Of a stretch of DNA of 64,000 bases, positions 12,121 through 24,116 are shown one piece after another (position 1 is the stretch's first letter; the number at the start of each line of letters is the position of its first letter). Under the pieces are notes generated by a model. The model saw nothing but the letters and a program-made list of their open reading frames with translations, was not told the origin of the DNA and made no database searches. The stretch is taken from contig RDEW01000001.1 in NCBI GenBank assembly GCA_011109175.1, forward strand, positions 2,325,863 through 2,389,862, read 5' to 3'. A program made the translations under genes and the position numbers. The stretch is from Dicyema japonicum. Its lineage: Eukaryota; Dicyemida; Rhombozoa; Dicyemidae.

Positions 12121-12908
12121 TCACCTCCTGAAACCGTTGATTCGATCCTCCACAATTTTGCTAATTGGTTCTAACAGTTTGTCTTCATTTTCGCTTAGAT
12201 AGTCTCTCAGTTTTTTGTTTAAGGGAGCTAAATTGCAGCTCTCCTTGTTTTCTCTTGGAGGGATAAGATCTTCTCCCTCTTCGGAGAGAAGAACCATTTC
12301 TTGCACCCATAAAGTAGGCTAGGAAGAATAACTCCCTTGAAGATGAACAGGTAGGTGTCATTNCTAGCGTTTAACTTTCGTGTGACTAAAAAGCTCTCTT
12401 CCTCCTCTCCCTTATATCGTCCATGTAATCTCTTGCGTGTCCATAAATGACCGCAAAATAACTTAAACTGTGTGCATTGTTCATTCCGATTGTGTATTCC
12501 TGTTTCAGGTGTTTTTTCCCACGGCCTATTCGGACTGCACATGATTTTTTAGTAGAGACCTTTAACGCTCACATGCGACCCATTGTTCTATATGGTTCAC
12601 ATACTCCTGGATTCTTCTTTCAGATATAGCAGATGTAGCGATGTGTACATCACATTTACGCCATCTGCATAAATATACTATTATTAATATTCTTCGCACG
12701 TGGAAAACTCGCCATGAATATATTAAACAAAATAGAGATCAATGCTGACTCCTTTCTAAAATGATGTTGCATCAGATAAATTTCCGCACACCCTCACAAA
12801 AGATTGCCTCTCCTGAAGATAATTTCTTAGCCAAACAAATACACATATTGGAACAAATAATGATACAAGCCGTTTCAACAACGCTCCATACCATACACCA
12901 GTGTTTCT
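12121..12908 (-). mobile_element. LINE RT thumb fragment at left edge of assembly gap
   Basis: On the minus strand 12228-12542 reads LFIFKGVILPSLLYGCKKWFF followed by KREKILSLQEKTRRAAI, a LINE thumb ('ILPSLLYG...W') plus connector, then a stop-containing tail. The segment from about 12411 to 12908 has a second copy right of the gap (13546-14010) about 5-10% diverged, so the gap is bounded by the same repeat. Confidence 0.5.
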
Positions 12909-13545
12909 NNNNNNNNNNNNNNNNNNNNNNNNNNNNNNNNNNNNNNNNNNNNNNNNNNNNNNNNNNNNNNNNNNNNNNNNNNNNNNNNNNNNNNNNNNNN
13001 NNNNNNNNNNNNNNNNNNNNNNNNNNNNNNNNNNNNNNNNNNNNNNNNNNNNNNNNNNNNNNNNNNNNNNNNNNNNNNNNNNNNNNNNNNNNNNNNNNNN
13101 NNNNNNNNNNNNNNNNNNNNNNNNNNNNNNNNNNNNNNNNNNNNNNNNNNNNNNNNNNNNNNNNNNNNNNNNNNNNNNNNNNNNNNNNNNNNNNNNNNNN
13201 NNNNNNNNNNNNNNNNNNNNNNNNNNNNNNNNNNNNNNNNNNNNNNNNNNNNNNNNNNNNNNNNNNNNNNNNNNNNNNNNNNNNNNNNNNNNNNNNNNNN
13301 NNNNNNNNNNNNNNNNNNNNNNNNNNNNNNNNNNNNNNNNNNNNNNNNNNNNNNNNNNNNNNNNNNNNNNNNNNNNNNNNNNNNNNNNNNNNNNNNNNNN
13401 NNNNNNNNNNNNNNNNNNNNNNNNNNNNNNNNNNNNNNNNNNNNNNNNNNNNNNNNNNNNNNNNNNNNNNNNNNNNNNNNNNNNNNNNNNNNNNNNNNNN
13501 NNNNNNNNNNNNNNNNNNNNNNNNNNNNNNNNNNNNNNNNNNNNN
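12909..13545. other. Assembly gap (637 N)
   Basis: A run of N with copies of the same repeat on both sides; probably an estimated gap over unresolved repeat. Open frames spanning it are artefacts. Confidence 0.95.
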
Positions 13546-14010
13546 CCTTATATCGTCCATGTAATCATGCGTGTCCATAAATGACCGCCAAATAACTTAA
13601 ACTGTGCATTGTTCATTCCAAGTGTGTATCCCTGTTTCAGGTGTTTTTCCCACAGCTTATTCGGAGTGCCCATGATTTTTCAGTAGAGAGCTTTAACCCT
13701 CACATGCGACCCATTGCTCAATATGGTCCACATACTCTTGGATTCTTCTTTCAGATATAGCAGATTTTAGCGATGTGTACATCAAATTTAAGCCATATGC
13801 ATAAATAGACTAGTATTAATATTCTTCGCACGTGGAAAACTCGCCATGAATGTATTAAACAAAATAGAGCTTAATACTGACTCCTTTCTAAAATGGTATT
13901 GCATCAGATATATTTCCCACATCCTCACAAAAGATTGCCTTTCCTGAAGATAATTTCTTAGCCAAAAAAATACACATCTTGGAACAAATAATGATACAAG
14001 CTGCTTTAAC
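13546..14010. repeat. Second copy of the gap-flanking repeat
   Basis: Matches 12411-12908 in the same orientation with small indels and substitutions. LINE-derived like its partner. Confidence 0.75.
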
Positions 14011-14239
14011 GTTTCTCAACAATTCAGAAGGAATATTGAATGTTTTAAACGTTTTTTGATGCAATCATTAACTTGTGAAAGGGAATGTTAGCTTTCACAA
14101 AAGCTTCTGCGATTAGCTTTGATGTAATTGATTATTTTCGACCTTAAACATTTTAAAATATTAACGACAAATCAATTTGGGGACAAGATTAAAGAACAGA
14201 CAATTTATTTCTGCAAGATCTATATACAAGATCTTTAAG

Positions 14240-14600
14240 AATTAAAGTAGTCTATCTCGGATGTCCATTTTTAAGATGTAGATTTTCAATGTATATTTTC
14301 TTTTGTTCTACTCCTTCAACAACGAACGTATGCGACAAAATCTCGGATGTTTTCAAATATAGAATGTCGGATTTGGAATCAAACAGTCGAAATAACGATG
14401 TCGTCCTCATAAAATTCCGCAAATTCTGAATCATTCCGTAGGTAAAACACTATTATTGAGAAAAGCAATAATTTAGTCGAAATAACGATGTCGTCCTCAT
14501 AAAATTCCGCAAATTCTGAATCATTCCGTAGGTAAAACACTATTATTGAGAAAAGCAATAATTTCTTTATCTCTTCGAAATTACATGTTAATCCCAACAC
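14240..14600 (-). other. Unassigned coding-like stretch with 90-bp duplication
   Basis: Minus-strand frames read NDSEFAEFYEDDIVIST and 'NFEEIKK', rich in acidic residues, but I recognise no family. The reading is confused by a 90-bp direct duplication (14385-14474 and 14475-14564). It might be part of a tiny-intron gene or transposon remains; no function is proposed. Confidence 0.3.
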
Positions 14601-14879
14601 TTATTAAATATTATGCTTCAGTCTTACACAAAGATTTCTCCAGAGATCATCAAGGTACTTGAAGAGGATTAAACTTGAAATAGGCATGATTTTAGACTGC
14701 ATCCTATGTCCAACGGAATATACCTATGATGCAGAACTCCAGAACCAGAGGACCGGATTCCACCTCAATTATGGAACTGAGGCATCTCTAGCATTGGATA
14801 TGTTATATTTAATACGTCGATAAATACGAATAGGAAATTGGAAGAGATCTCACTTGAGACCAATTCGAAAGGCTGGCAA

Positions 14880-15400
14880 GGACTCGCCTTCTCTCAAATA
14901 GGGTGTCCAAAAATCCTCACTGTCATCAGCACTTCAATTTGTATATACACGACATACCAAAACCCACAGACGAAAACTGTGTCCTCCTTTCATATGCGGA
15001 CGCTGCAAGGTACTACGAAGTCGTTTCTCTAATGGTCAATAGAATGCTAAATTCCCTAACCCAATAGTTAGAAGGATACTTGAATCCCTATTACGACCAC
15101 ACCAACCACCCTGGGAATGAAGTTTGACCAAGGACTTCATTCGAAAAAACATGTTGTTAATTGGGCGACTGTGTCACTTACGGGAATGAGGATCCTGAAG
15201 ATAATCTTAAAACTCCTCGGAAAAAACGCTGGGTCCCTCTGCTGTCTATCGACCTACCCAAGTGGTAAATGGGTAATACCAGGATATCTTCCGGCACCGT
15301 TAGGAGGTTAAAGGTAGAGCAGAGTGCTCTCTTCTTAGTAACCTCAAAATTGTTGGACATGGTTTCAAGAGTGTTTTGTCACTAGACACAAGCTTTTCAA
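14880..15400 (+). mobile_element. Jockey-like LINE RT fragment (YADA palm)
   Basis: Interleaved frames give 'GVPKSSLSSAL', 'NLYIHDIPKPTDENCVLLSYAD' split by a frameshift, then 'ARYYEVVSLMVNRMLNSL' and a degraded post-palm region. This is RT blocks 4-6 of a Jockey-type element ('GVPQGS.LSP.LFNLY..DIP ... SYADD'). The catalytic box reads YADA, so the second aspartate is lost. Confidence 0.7.
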
Positions 15401-15930
15401 TCAGTTATCGATCCGATCATTGATGCAGATTGATTGATCGATTCGGACGGCCCTGGGTATCTTTAGTGGAATCCGTCTAGCTTTCCGATTCTCTGATAGG
15501 TGTAGCAAATGGGGTTCGATGCTCCCAGAACCCTGGAAATTATTTATTTCAACAAAATGAGATCGACATTTGTAAAACACAAGCAATCACAGTATTATTA
15601 TTAACCCAAGAACCCCAATAGTTAATTTAATTACTAAATTAAGTGATCTCGAAGTCCTCAATCAGAATTTTCATTTTCTCCTCGTGCGCCTTTTGGAATC
15701 TGACAAAACTTCTCTGTGGGCGGGGTAGTTTTGGAAATAAAAATTGGAAAGGGGTGATGTATACCCTTCTCATAAGACACGTCGTACTGTGTATTGTTGA
15801 ATCACAGTATTATTATTTAAGCAGTCACATTTGCAGAGGGATCAAACCATAATATATTTTCATAATATATTTGTTAAAAATTTTATATTTTAATTTAAAT
15901 TATTACATATTGGCGCTTATTTTGTGTTTC

Positions 15931-18770
15931 ATGTCTACTCTTAATACAAAGAATATTGATGCCTTTGTGAGAATAAGGTTTCGTTTATTATAATTAATCA
16001 CACAGGCCACTTAATTCAACAGAAACCGGTAGTTGTGTAACGTCAAATATGAGCTCACTTAAAGTCTCCCACGAATCATCAGTGAAGACATACCATTTTT
16101 CTAGAGTCTTTGATGAGAATTCTAGTCAAGAAGATATCTTTACTTCAATTGCTAAACCCACCATCAATAAAATGCTATCTGGTCACTCATGTACAATATT
16201 CACGTCATAACCATTCAATATAATTTAGATATGGCCAAACAGGTTCAGGAAAGACATTTACAATGGAAGGCATACTCGATGATGCCAAACTCTCTGGCAT
16301 TATTCCACGAGCAATGTCATTATTACTGAGTAGTACGAACAGATATGTTGTCATCGAGAATTATTAGAACGTACTTTCTATTAAAGTTTCTTTCATGCAA
16401 ATTTACAATGAAGAACTATTTGACCTGTTTGCCAATAATAACAAGCTCACTCTTTTTGAGGATCACAAAGTTAATATTATTTATAATCTTAGGGAAATGT
16501 CATCACCAGGGGACTCAAAGAATTTGATGTCAAAAATGAGAGTGATTTCCGCTCTTTACTGCATCGAGGGATATCCAACAGACGTGACAATGAGGTTGTA
16601 GAGTATCACTACTTTGTAGGCTCTGTCTATATTTAATGTGACCGTAATTAGGAGGGATGATAAATTGAATAAGAAAATGGTTGGAAAACTGTATTGTGTG
16701 GATTTGGTTGGGTCTGATAATAGTACAAGAAATAAACAGAACAATGGTAATTTTTGTTATGACTGCAGAGAGGATTAATCAGACTTTACTGGCATTGGGG
16801 AAAGTCATCAATTTATTGGCAAAGGGGGATATGAATACACCTTACAGGTTAGGACTTTTAGTTATTTAAGGGATAGCAAACTGACGAGAGTATTAAAGGA
16901 TTCTTTGGATGGTTCCTCACAAACCATAATCATAGCTACAATATCCCCATCGGTCTCGTGTGTTTTACAGACTCTGTCGACTCTGTCCTATGCATGTAAA
17001 GCTGTAATGGTATCAACAAACTCAATATCAAATCAGACCGACATAATAAAAGTGAATGTAAAACTCACAGTAGGAGTACAAAGAGACTATTTACATACTA
17101 AAAGTTAATATATTGGCGACAAAGGAAAGAATTGGAATAGAATTGACTCCTCAACTGCTTAGGTTTTAGTTGTGGTTATTAAGTGAACTTGATGATAATC
17201 TTGTATCTACAAAGAAAACTATAAACGAATTGACTAGTCAACTTTTATATTTAAACAAATCCGCAATGGAACATGAATGTAAAGCTGACAAAGAACGTAT
17301 TATTTTCGAAAAAGTCCAGCATAAATTAGATCATGTTTTATCAGTTAATGAACAACTCACAAAGATTTGTGATGTGTTTGTGGGTAAATTAGAGTTGGCT
17401 GAGTCTAATATAATTAAATTTACATATTCTAACATGTCTGATGAAGACATTCTCAGAGAGTCATTAGAAAGGGTTAGTTTATAATTATTGTAGATTTACA
17501 ATGATATTCTGTTTATGTATGACACTGTTACAAATATATTTATGGATATTCAGAATAAATCATGTGCTCATGAAAAAATGATTAATAGTAATAGGACTAC
17601 ATTGTTTGTGAACAAAATACAAGAATTAATGGATAATTTTAGTAAATTGCGTGTTATATGTAAACCTGTCATAACAGGTGAGGATTGTATATATTTAGAA
17701 TTACCCCCAACGTTTAATAGTGGGGAGGTAGTCAATGTTGTCAATAAAGGCATTGATTCTTCTATTACACTCATTGAGAATCAGGCTGAGGCAATAAAGT
17801 CAACTTTCAATATGGATAATGTAGTCTTCACATATATATTTAGATTGGTGATTTTGATGATAAATCAGATATTAAGGATATATTTGTTCGTAATATGAAT
17901 GATAGGGATGAAAAGCTACGACATTATTTGGATTACAATTATAATGTAATGATTGTGAATATTGTAGAAACATTACAACAATTATATTGATAATATGCAC
18001 AGATTGAATGAGACAGATAAATGTAGGACTGAAATGATGAAATTATTCAAACAAGACTGTGATTTGTATAGGATGAAACTAAATCAAGATGAAACTATAA
18101 TAAATAATTTGGTGGAATCTTTTAATAAATTACGTAATGTATATTCATAATTAACTATTAGTATGCAACAAATACTAATGTGACGGTTAATAGTCAGGTT
18201 ATTATTGTATGTATATTATTAGTGGTTTGTGGATGCGAATATTATTAATGGAATATCTGATAAACTATTCTCTATTATGAAACAGTAATATTGTAATTAT
18301 TGTAGTTCTATTGATATATGCGAAGACTATAATAAGGAGAATATTAATAACCCCATAGAAGTTGTTAATATTATTGATAGTGTTGGCCGTCTGCTGAATG
18401 AGGTTCGATTGTGTGTTATCTTTAGCAACAAATGTATAAGACTGAGTTTTTCAAGAGAATAAACTCGAGATTGAAAGAACTAGAGAAATTTGGTGATTAT
18501 TTCAAAGAATTGACCAAAAACATGAATGATAATATTCAATCATATGTGTCTAAACGTAAAGACGCTATAGTAGAAAATGCATCTTTTCATAATACTAGTG
18601 AGTATGACTCTTTGAAGGATATATCTATTGATTATGCAAAATCTGTTGCGAATGTTAAATCACTCACTCAATTAATGGACTTTCATAAAAACTTTTTAAA
18701 CTCTGCAAGGTCATTTCTAACTGTTTTTAAAGAGAAAATAAATAATATATCTCTGGAGGATGATGGTTGA
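15931..18770 (+). CDS. Kinesin-5 (Eg5/BimC-type mitotic motor), 17-18 tiny introns
   Basis: A plus-end microtubule motor that slides spindle microtubules apart. Exon 1 starts at ATG 15931 (MSTLNTKNIDAFVRIRPLN), and the frame joins through GT-AG introns at 15978-16005, 16204-16228, 16347-16367, 16470-16492, 16595-16619, 16747-16768, 16848-16870, 17010-17036, 17052-17073, 17163-17183, 17473-17493, 17678-17698 (in frame either way), 17821-17843, 17946-17967, 18139-18161, 18198-18222, 18285-18305 and 18403-18425. The spliced product is about 807 residues. Visible motifs: P-loop GQTGSGKT, IYNEELFDL, switch II as DLVGSD, PYRDSKLTRVLKDSL, IIIATISPS, and the neck 'LATKERIGIELTP' typical of kinesin-5, then long coiled coil. 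The switch I block NxxSSRSH is absent: the product passes from RRDNE straight to ALSIFNVTV. It is shorter than the human protein (about 1,050 residues) and I see no BimC box. Confidence 0.9.
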
Positions 18771-18932
18771 CGTATTTTATTATTATAGTTTCACATGAGA
18801 GTGAAAACATTACTGATGAAATTCTTTAATAGTTTTGGTTTACTATTGTGTTTATTATAATAATTCATTGCTAAATCAAAAGTCATGTTTATTTATTGGT
18901 CATATTAATGATTTTTATAAATATAATTATTA

Positions 18933-19763
18933 GAGTCGAACTTCACAAATTGGCCAATCTTTAAATTGTCCACATTTTGAGAAAAATGATTATTTCCTTG
19001 TTAATTGGCCAAATTTAATTTAATTTTTAATACAAATTAAATAAATTAAAACTTTTATTAATTCATGTTTTTGAATGCTTCTCGTGGACGCTATACTCGC
19101 CTTACTTTTAATGGAAAAAGTAAAATTGTAAATTATTAACAAAAAAATGAAACTATTTCGTGCTGAAGTTTGCTGATAGATTCTTGCATTGAAAAAAGAT
19201 ATCTAGAAAAACAATAAATAATTTTTTTTGTAAAAAACATTTTTGAAAGATTTAAAAAATATCAACTGTAATTAAAGCTGCACATAAACCAAAATTTCTT
19301 ATGCTTTAAGAAAAGTTGGTAGAATGGATGGAGGTAGTAGATCTAAAGGTATTTTTGAAAAATCAATTTTGTGATTGCTTTAATATCCATCAAGGCAGCA
19401 TTTTTTTACTAAAATTGACAATTCTTTAGAAGAATCAAAAAATAGTAAACAAGAATCGGAAAAAAGGCAAAAATATATTGTAGTTAGATTAACTGCGATA
19501 GTGGGTACTCTTAGCCAAGTTGAGTTAGTTCTCTAATTTCTTTTATCGAAGAAAATACAGTTTGGAAATAAATTTTATTTTAGTAAAACTTAAATAAGTT
19601 TTTTGTTTATCTAATGCATCTAAAAATTCTTTGTTCATTTTTCTCGAAATTATTGATTTTATTTTTTTCATTTGGCCACAAAATTCAAAGAAACTAAAAA
19701 TTGCCAANATTTGGCCACAAAATTCTAAGAAACTAAAAATTGTCAATTAGGGAGGGTCGAATG
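18933..19763 (+). mobile_element. Degenerate pogo/Tigger-like transposon
   Basis: Imperfect terminal inverted repeats: left GAGTCGAACTTCACAAATTG, right (reverse complement) CATTCGACCCTCCCTAATTG, each next to a TA that could be the target duplication. Inside, about 19085-19160 reads RGRYTRLTFNGKSKIVNY, then a stop and QKNETISC, resembling the first helix-turn-helix of CENP-B/pogo transposases. The rest is decayed. A single N at 19707 is flanked by a short duplicated segment. Confidence 0.45.
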
Positions 19764-20199
19764 TATTTAATCTATTTTATTAATTTTTAATATACATTAT
19801 TAAGTCTTATAGGTATATTTCGTTTTCTAGATCATATTTTATGTATTATTTTTTATAAAGTTATTTGTCACATGCTATTACGGTTACAATAAAATAAACG
19901 TTACAGTACTTGATCTCTTTATTTTTTAAAATTTATTAACCCAATTAAAGACAAAAATTAACAGTTAGCAATTACTGGCTACTCTTATAATCGAGAACGC
20001 AATGAAATACGCTCGCTCAATTAGTCAACTCAGCGGTGAACGATCCGATTCTGTTTAACAAGGTCATTGAACTTAATTATCTTTATTAATAATACAAAAT
20101 AAAATAAATATTTAATTCAGTGTCCCTTATGACCTTATTTACCGTTATGACATGCGAGATTATATATATTATTTAACTGTTAAATATATATCACCAGGA

Positions 20200-21180
20200 A
20201 AATCTATCAGACGGATATATCTAGGAATTTCAAACTCTGGCTAATGAATTTCTATTATGGACGAAGAAAACGGGTATGTTTGGAAAACCTCGGTCGAGCT
20301 CCCGTTTAATTCCAAATGGAATACCCCAAGGATCTTCTCTATCCCCTACTTACTCTTCAACCTTTTCTTGAATGATATTTCAACTCCGGAGCATGAGGAT
20401 GGCCTTTTACTGGCTTATGCAGATGATATTGTTATTGCATCCAGGGACCAAGACATTCAAGTCGCCTCGGAGAGATTACAATTACTTTTAAACTGCTTAA
20501 TCTACTGGTTAAATGAAAACAATCTGTCGATCAGCTCGGAAAAATCGGTTACATCTCTCCTTACCTCTGATAGGAGAATATCCAACAGGACAGTGGATAT
20601 AGAAGCAGATGGAAGCAAGTTGCCATTCCAAAAATGGCAGAAGATTCTGGGAGTAGTATTCGACACCCATATGACATTTTCGCGGCACGTGGGAAATGTT
20701 TTAAACAAATGTGGAAAAAAAACAACCTCTCGAAGGGGATCTTCGGTTTATAGAAGATCAAAAGTCATCCAGTTCTGAAATCACTATATAGCTACTACGT
20801 CGAGCTCAAAAGTCATCCCGTTTTGAAATCACTATACAGCCAGTACGTCGAGCCATGCATATAATACGCATTTGCATCATGGGGCCCCTCAATTTCTTGG
20901 ACGAATGCCCAGAGAATTGCGGCAACCAAAAAAGAGCGTTTTCCGCGATAGAAAATCGGATCGAAGACGATCTAAATTCTATACCTACCCCCTTGGAAGA
21001 CCTAACAAGAAGAAAAAGAGGCCAAACTAAACAATGCCAGAGGATCACTCGTCCAATGCGTGCTTGTGTTGGATCGAGAAAAGATCACCGGGCCAAGCTG
21101 AGAGTCTTATTGAAATTCGCCAGGATCACATCATTTTTTGTTTTTGTCTTTAACTGTGGTTTTTGGAAATAAATTTCAAT
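20200..21180 (+). mobile_element. Jockey/CR1-like LINE with intact YADD palm
   Basis: One frame gives 'NGIPQGSSLSPT' (about 20310), and after a frameshift 20340-20778 reads LLFNLFLNDISTPE, AYADDIVIAS and QKWQKILGVVFDTHMTFSRH. The catalytic YADD is intact here, unlike four other RT copies in the window. Downstream are 'YVEPC' and 'GPLNFLDECPENC' thumb/connector segments and a 3' end with a Phe-rich tail and an AATAAA-like run at about 21170. A 55-base stretch around 'AAAAGTCATCC' is repeated at 20758 and 20810. Frameshifted overall. Confidence 0.7.
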
Positions 21181-21469
21181 TTCAATCCAAGTTGTCTCAT
21201 CTTTTCAGATTTTCAGTAGGTTTGGCTCTCTCGCTGACTACGTGGTTGAACACTTTTTCATTGTTCTTTTTTTCTGGTTGTTTGCTAACGTGTTATGATG
21301 TGATCCACCAATATTAGTTTGCTTACAATTTCCTGTTGAAATAAAATATTATTTGACTTTCTCCACCACATTATTAACAAGTTATAAAAAATAAAAAAGT
21401 GTACCAAAAAATCAAATGAAAAATTATATACCTTAAATATGAATATTGTCTTAGACTTATTAAAAATCC

Positions 21470-21661
21470 TTAAAGGATCTTGGATGGTTGAGGCTGATGT
21501 CTCTTGCATAGCTCTGTAATATTTGGCCTTGTCCTTGTCCTTGACAGGAATAAACGCAGGGCTTCTTCCACATACACTAGGTTCGCGCATTTTTTATGCT
21601 TTATATTTGTTAATTCAGAAAATTTATTTTCACAGAGATAATTCGTTGAAAGCTGGACCAA
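21470..21661 (-). mobile_element. hAT transposase C-terminal dimerisation remnant
   Basis: The minus frame reads YLCENKFSELTNIKHKKC, then VEEALRLFLSRTRTRPNITEL and CKRHQPQPS. This is the C-terminal 'CE..FS.L..IK.K.R..L..E..LRL.LS...PRI..L...KQ.Q.S' block of FAM200/ZBED5-type hAT transposases, the family seen at 8.1, 31.5 and 45.6 kb. The upstream transposase body is not recognisable. Confidence 0.6.
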
Positions 21662-21729
21662 AACTCTTAAATCCTTGTGTGTCAGAATAGGATATTATTT
21701 TTTTGACAGCTAAACGAATCAATATCAAG

Positions 21730-22440
21730 CTTTAAATATTTCATGAACATTTGAATTACCTTCCACGTCCATCTCTTCGACAGATTGAAAAGAAACATAA
21801 ATCGAAATTACTTTATTAAAATAAAATAAAAATTTTGTATTTTTTGGTGTTAATGTTTTTATCCCTGAAACGCCTCGCATTTTTGAATGGTGTTTCATTA
21901 GTTGAAGCATGATTTGTTGTGTTGTACGTAACAGTTATTTTATTTAAGAATTGTTTCCATTTCTTAGTAGCATTTTCTGTCATAATTTTATAGATTTCTT
22001 TTTGACTTTGGATGATTTGGCCTCACTAAAATATGTGTAATTTTATTCTCTAAACAAAAATTCCAATTTTCTTTAATTCTGCTTTATTATCCGTTTAAAA
22101 AATCTGCAAAATCGGACTTGATAGCAGATTTCGGAAAAGTGCATTATAAACTTCTAAATTTTTATAACTCTAACGATTTGCGCAGATTTATTTGTCATTT
22201 CTTGGCATATTTACTGTAAATATCAATTACAGTTAACATCCANAAATTTTTATAACTCTAACGATTTGCGCAGATTTATTTGTCATTTCTTGGCATATTT
22301 AAAATTTCTTGGTAAATATCAATTACAGTTAACATCCACGTGTAGTCTCCCTTTGAAGTACTCAAAATTATGACATCGATAGAGTCCACTTGAAATCGTC
22401 CATTTGGCCTATAAGCAATCACATGATGTTTTAAGTCAGA
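21730..22440 (-). mobile_element. Retroelement or Ginger-type integrase remnant
   Basis: Minus-strand frames give 'PNGRFQVDSIDVIILSTSKGDYTW' with 'MLTVIDIY' (22370-22290), the first integrase-core aspartates ('W..D.ID......G.Y.....+D'), then 'NKSAQIV', and further on 'KKWKQFLNKITVTYNTTNHAST' with 'NETPFK' (21990-21890), the C-terminal part of the core ('W...L..+...YN...H.S....P'). The middle is decayed and the N at 22243 is flanked by a duplicated segment of about 70 bp. I cannot tell an LTR element from a Ginger-like DNA transposon. Confidence 0.5.
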
Positions 22441-22799
22441 AATCTATTTTATTAATTTCATACTTTTAGAGGAATGGAAAACCTGCATACTGAACAATCT
22501 TTTAGCTTCCATAACATTCTTTGATTGCCACATATGAGTGTGAACACTGAATAATTTTTTGAGAAAAAAATAAAATTTAAATGACTTGTAAAATTATCAC
22601 CAATAAGGCATCATCCAAAAGTCATTTTATCCATGAGAAATTTTTTTATTAATTCCGGGATCACCAAGAAAGACAAATGTAATGTCAAGTAGTTAGGTGA
22701 TCCCAGTTCCCACAACCAAACGTGCCATCCGAAATTTGTGCGTCTCCATTGTTTCCACTGTCGAACGGAAATGCCTTCTTTGATCTTTGCAGAGAAAGC

Positions 22800-23050
22800 C
22801 GATTTAGGAAGGAAATTTTTTAGCCAACCGATTTTCTTTTGCGTGACACGGATATATCACAAACAACTTTTTGATTACGAATTCTGAGGCAGTACCGGTA
22901 GAAAATAAACGTTCCCGTACCAGCAACTGCTCCTCCTTCCATAAAATATCCACGGAATTGTATCCCTTTAGTATATTACTCTTTACTTTCTTTAGTTTCG
23001 TCTCATTGATCACCGAGATGTCGATTTTGGGAACTGCCACAACTAATACT
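22800..23050 (-). mobile_element. LINE endonuclease fragment
   Basis: The minus frame starts KIDISVINETKLKKVKSNIL and then GYNSVDILW, the 'D.I.I.ETKL......I.GY' start of a LINE AP-endonuclease domain. It ends after about 78 codons. Confidence 0.55.
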
Positions 23051-23825
23051 AGTTCATTATGCCTTTTCCCTGAGAATCAGGCATTCACTACCACTATTTT
23101 TAAACCTCCTCCAAGCATTTAGGTCACCTCTTCTTCAAAGTCAAGATCACCGATTGATGTGCCAACGAGGACTTATAATCAATCGATTTTGTTAAAGAAA
23201 ACATTATAAAGTATGATTGTCGAGCATAAGCATGAAGTCAAGAATCCAATTGAGGAAATCCTTTGCGCGTAAAGCGACTGGAAGAGTGGCCAACTCATTA
23301 CACTGGTGAAGTGGTGAACTCGCAGTCCGAGGATAAAGTGTAGTCAGGTGGATGGATGGTGAAGGTCCTCATAAAAGAAGGATACGTTAGTCTACTACTC
23401 TCAAATTTTTAGTTGTAAAAATAACTTTAATTTTACTCATTAATAAACTTTTCCTTAAAAGTGGCTGATTTTGTTGAAATTCATCCATTTTGATAAGGCA
23501 AACGTAGGTGTATTAATCGCTACCATAATTACTGCTCGCTAAGTGAAACGATAAATTAGCGGGGGAATAAAGGCCTTTCCACTGGAAGTTGCGGCTGTGA
23601 GTAGAGCGAACTGCTCCGTTTGTCCTTAATAAGATTATAGCTAATCCTGCTCTACTAAACGGACTATCCAAAGTTATCTCGACATCTGAAACAATCGTGA
23701 CCCGATCCACCAAAATTGGATTTATTTTTGGGGTCTTGGAATCGACTAGTCCTAATAGCCTCCGATTTCACACGTGTTAATGAATTTAGTGACTCCTTCA
23801 TTTTAAGCGATAAAATAAATTGGTT
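23051..23825. other. No gene recognised
   Basis: Moderately GC-rich patches near 23290-23360 and 23560-23720 give open frames without recognisable domains. No RNA gene identified. Confidence 0.4.
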
Positions 23826-24040
23826 GATTCCAAATAATATTCTCTAAGAATTTGGAAGACGTCGATTAGCTCCCCCACCTATCAATGATCAATTAGTTTA
23901 ACCTGACCTTTTTGTGTTCCTTTGATTAAATTATATTATCTGAGCATTGGGGGACGTCGATAGATCCCCACGTGACAAATTAGCTAACTCTACTTTTGTG
24001 TAAGATTAAATAATATTAGCTGCACTTTGTCGTATTGATT
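23826..24040. repeat. Imperfect tandem repeat, unit about 105-118 bp
   Basis: Two diverged copies and part of a third, each with an AAATAATATT-like start, a GAAG/GGGG-GACGTCGATnnnnTCCCC core (about 23858 and 23951) and a TGTGT-GATTAAAT spacer. Unlike the many 90-bp duplications these copies differ at many sites, so the array is likely real and old. It lies just upstream of the membrane-protein gene at 24117. Confidence 0.5.
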
Positions 24041-24116
24041 GTTATAATCTCATCGATTGGCGAATAAATATAAATAACAGATCGTAAAATCATTATATTA
24101 TCCCAACAGCTCTCCA

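Noticed and set aside
12761-13584. Long open frames of about 230-270 codons on both strands
   Set aside because: They run through the block of Ns and consist almost wholly of unknown residues.
15931-18770. Treating the kinesin gene as a pseudogene because of many in-frame stops
   Set aside because: All stops fall in GT-AG introns of 21-28 nt, and the spliced frame is continuous for about 808 codons.
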